Below are positions 5,933 to 7,362 of a stretch of DNA of 7,362 bases, in pieces. The notes under the pieces are model-generated. The model was not told where the DNA came from, ran no database searches, and saw only the letters and a program-made list of their open reading frames with translations. The stretch's first letter is position 1; each line of letters opens with the position of its first letter. Source of the DNA: Thermoplasmata archaeon (GTDB taxonomy: Archaea > Thermoplasmatota > Thermoplasmata > Thermoplasmatales > Thermoplasmataceae); assembly GCA_021792045.1 (NCBI GenBank), contig JAJYVJ010000079.1, positions 1 through 7,362 of the forward strand, written 5' to 3'. The position numbers and the translations under genes were made by a program.

Positions 5933-7362
5933 GAGTCGATATCCTCCTTATAATTTGTTATGGCGCTTTCAAGAAATTCCCCTAAACCGCTCCCTAGTCC
6001 GCAAAGGCTTGTTTCCCTGAGTGCTGTGACTAACTGCGAAAAGTCCTCCTCGGTGTAATCACCTCTGCCTTTATCATTTGAAGAGAATATTCGCTGAATC
6101 TCCCTGCTACCCAGACGGCAAGGCGTGCATTTACCGCATGATTCGTAAGCAACAAAGGATGAAACATTTTCTACCAATTCCTTTATGGAGGTATTTTCAT
6201 CGAATGCTATTATCCCGCCATGTCCCAGTTCCGCGCCGATGGAACGCATTTCTTCATAACCAATTCTAGTTTCAAACTTATTTGGTGGAACTATGCCTGT
6301 CAAAGGACCTCCTACAATTACGCCTCTTATTGTTCCTGATCTTAAGCCACCACCAATGTTCCTCACGATTTCATCTATAGTTACGCCCATATCTACTTCA
6401 TAAAGCCCTGGATTCACAAAGAGGGAATTCAGGGATACCACTTTCGTTCCCCTGCTTTTCGAAAATCCGATTCCAGCAAATTCATCTGCTCCATGCAAAA
6501 TAATCCATGGAATATTCACAAGAGTTTCAACATTGTCAACAATGGTAGGTTTACCAAAAAGACCCTTCTCTGTTGGATATGGAGGCCTGAGAGAGACTTC
6601 GGGACGTTTTCCCTCGATAGATCTAAGCATCGCAGTTTCCTCACCGCAAACATAACTGCCTTTGCCCCGAATAACTTCTATTTCAAATGAGAATCTTGAT
6701 TTCAGGATATTTTTACCCAGAAGATTCTTAGCTCTCAAATCTCCTATCGCTTTTGTTATAGTTGATATCGAATCTGGGTACTCTCTTCGTATATAGATAT
6801 AACATTTATTGGAGCCTACAGAATATCCGGCGATCATGGCTCCTTCAAGAAGCTTAAACGGATCATATTCCATAATAGTTTTGTCAATGTATGCTCCAGG
6901 ATCTCCTTCATCAGCATTAACGACTATGTACTTTTGCTCAACCGTTTCATTTAAAACGGATCTCCATTTCTTTCCCGTAGGGAATCCTGCTCCTCCCCTG
7001 CCCCTTAAGGACGAACGTTCCACCTCACTAATAACATCTTCTGGTTTCATTAAAAGAGCCTTTTTTAGTGCCGAGAATCCTCCCTTTGTAATGTATGCAT
7101 CTAGATCAAGAACGGTTCCATGCACGGCATTGTCCAGGACTATTGCCTCTTTTGATCGTATTTCTATTCTTGGTTTGCCAGTTTTATTTGAGGATACAGG
7201 TGCTAAATAACATTTTCCCAGACAGTACGTCTTTGTCTCGCTTTTTTCAGACATATTAAACAAGTCAGGGTCCAGCTTTCGTGCAACGAAACATGCAGCT
7301 CCAGAACAGTACTCAACATTCCCAGGTTCCTTGGGGAAGGAATAAAAGGAATCTATCTCCTC
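5920..7362 (-). CDS. nuoF: NuoE-NuoF fusion flavoprotein (NADH/FMN Fe-S subunit of formate dehydrogenase), 5' end beyond window
   Basis: The frame runs open from the window edge to TAA at 5920-5922, giving 480 visible residues. It should carry electrons between the formate dehydrogenase and NAD+ through FMN. Visible residues 1-55 form the thioredoxin-like [2Fe-2S] part of NuoE: SFYSFPKEPG (5-14) resembles the TFY..F..P.G stretch of NuoE, followed by Cys19-x4-Cys24 and Cys47-x3-Cys51. The NuoF part follows, with RGRGGAGFPTG (120-130) and NADEGDPGAYID (149-160) for NADH/FMN binding, the YVCGEETA block (237-244), and a [4Fe-4S] site at Cys409, Cys412, Cys415 (SCGKCTPCR) and Cys454 (LCGLG). Calling the gene from TTG 7263 or ATG 7254 would cut the [2Fe-2S] domain in half, so those starts are rejected. 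No C-terminal ferredoxin domain is present, unlike HydB/HndC. The gene overlaps fdhA by 13 bases. Acceptor preference (NAD or NADP) cannot be read. The visible domain calls are firm. Confidence 0.92.
   Translation of the reverse strand, partial: EEIDSFYSFPKEPGNVEYCSGAACFVARKLDPDLFNMSEKSETKTYCLGKCYLAPVSSNKTGKPRIEIRSKEAIVLDNAVHGTVLDLDAYITKGGFSALKKALLMKPEDVISEVERSSLRGRGGAGFPTGKKWRSVLNETVEQKYIVVNADEGDPGAYIDKTIMEYDPFKLLEGAMIAGYSVGSNKCYIYIRREYPDSISTITKAIGDLRAKNLLGKNILKSRFSFEIEVIRGKGSYVCGEETAMLRSIEGKRPEVSLRPPYPTEKGLFGKPTIVDNVETLVNIPWIILHGADEFAGIGFSKSRGTKVVSLNSLFVNPGLYEVDMGVTIDEIVRNIGGGLRSGTIRGVIVGGPLTGIVPPNKFETRIGYEEMRSIGAELGHGGIIAFDENTSIKELVENVSSFVAYESCGKCTPCRLGSREIQRIFSSNDKGRGDYTEEDFSQLVTALRETSLCGLGSGLGEFLESAITNYKEDIDSCFM
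5941..5949 (-). promoter_or_regulatory. Strong ribosome binding site of the formate dehydrogenase gene
   Basis: On the - strand the sequence AAGGAGGAT lies 8 bases before ATG 5932, inside the 3' end of the flavoprotein gene. It is a near-perfect Shine-Dalgarno match. It fixes the fdhA start despite the 13-base overlap and suggests independent, efficient initiation on the shared mRNA. Confidence 0.75.

Noticed and set aside
6809..7210. A 133-codon frame on the + strand opposite the NuoF part.
   Set aside because: It lies wholly antisense to a gene with clear FMN/NADH motifs, has low-complexity Ser/Pro-rich content and shows no motif of its own.
7254..7263. TTG 7263 or ATG 7254 as the start of the flavoprotein gene.
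   Set aside because: The frame continues upstream with the first cysteine pair and NuoE-like sequence, so the real start is outside the window.
1..7362. tRNA or rRNA genes, CRISPR arrays, insertion sequences with terminal inverted repeats, or riboswitches.
   Set aside because: Reading both strands gave no cloverleaf, regular repeat-spacer pattern or flanking inverted repeats; nearly all sequence is taken by five genes.

Overview
The window looks archaeal, most likely from a thermoacidophile of the Thermoplasmatales (Thermoplasma, Ferroplasma or Cuniculiplasma relatives). This rests on moderate GC (about 40% by eye), heavy use of ATA, AGA and AGG codons, strong GGAGG/GGTGA ribosome sites, T-rich gene ends without clear stem-loops, and the gene content. 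The assignment is an inference from composition and gene type, not from a marker gene.

The left half (1-2833, + strand) is the end of one tightly packed operon. It holds the C-terminus of an SCP2-like (sterol carrier protein 2 fold) protein, an iron-type (group III) alcohol dehydrogenase, and an NAD(P)+-dependent aldehyde dehydrogenase. The two dehydrogenases overlap by one base and together form an alcohol -> aldehyde -> carboxylate module. The SCP2-like neighbour hints at a hydrophobic substrate.

The right half (3257-7362, - strand) is the end of a second, converging operon. Its first visible gene encodes a NuoE/NuoF-type flavoprotein that binds FMN, NAD(H) and Fe-S clusters. Its reading frame stays open to the window edge and includes a NuoE-like [2Fe-2S] domain. 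It overlaps by 13 bases the gene for a Cys-type, Fe-S-rich molybdenum/tungsten formate dehydrogenase catalytic subunit with a NuoG-like N-terminus. Together they look like a compact soluble NAD-linked formate dehydrogenase of the FdsABG/Hyd type, with the diaphorase part fused into one chain.

Between the two operons lies a gene-free stretch of about 420 bases (2834-3256). It carries T-rich terminators for both sides and short frame-broken fragments that may be remains of a lost gene. No RNA gene, CRISPR array, intact mobile element or promoter is visible; the promoters of both operons lie outside the window. The most unusual points are the complete replacement of the His-Cys3 [4Fe-4S] ligands in the formate dehydrogenase, and the NuoE-NuoF fusion whose NuoE part has a shortened inter-cysteine segment.
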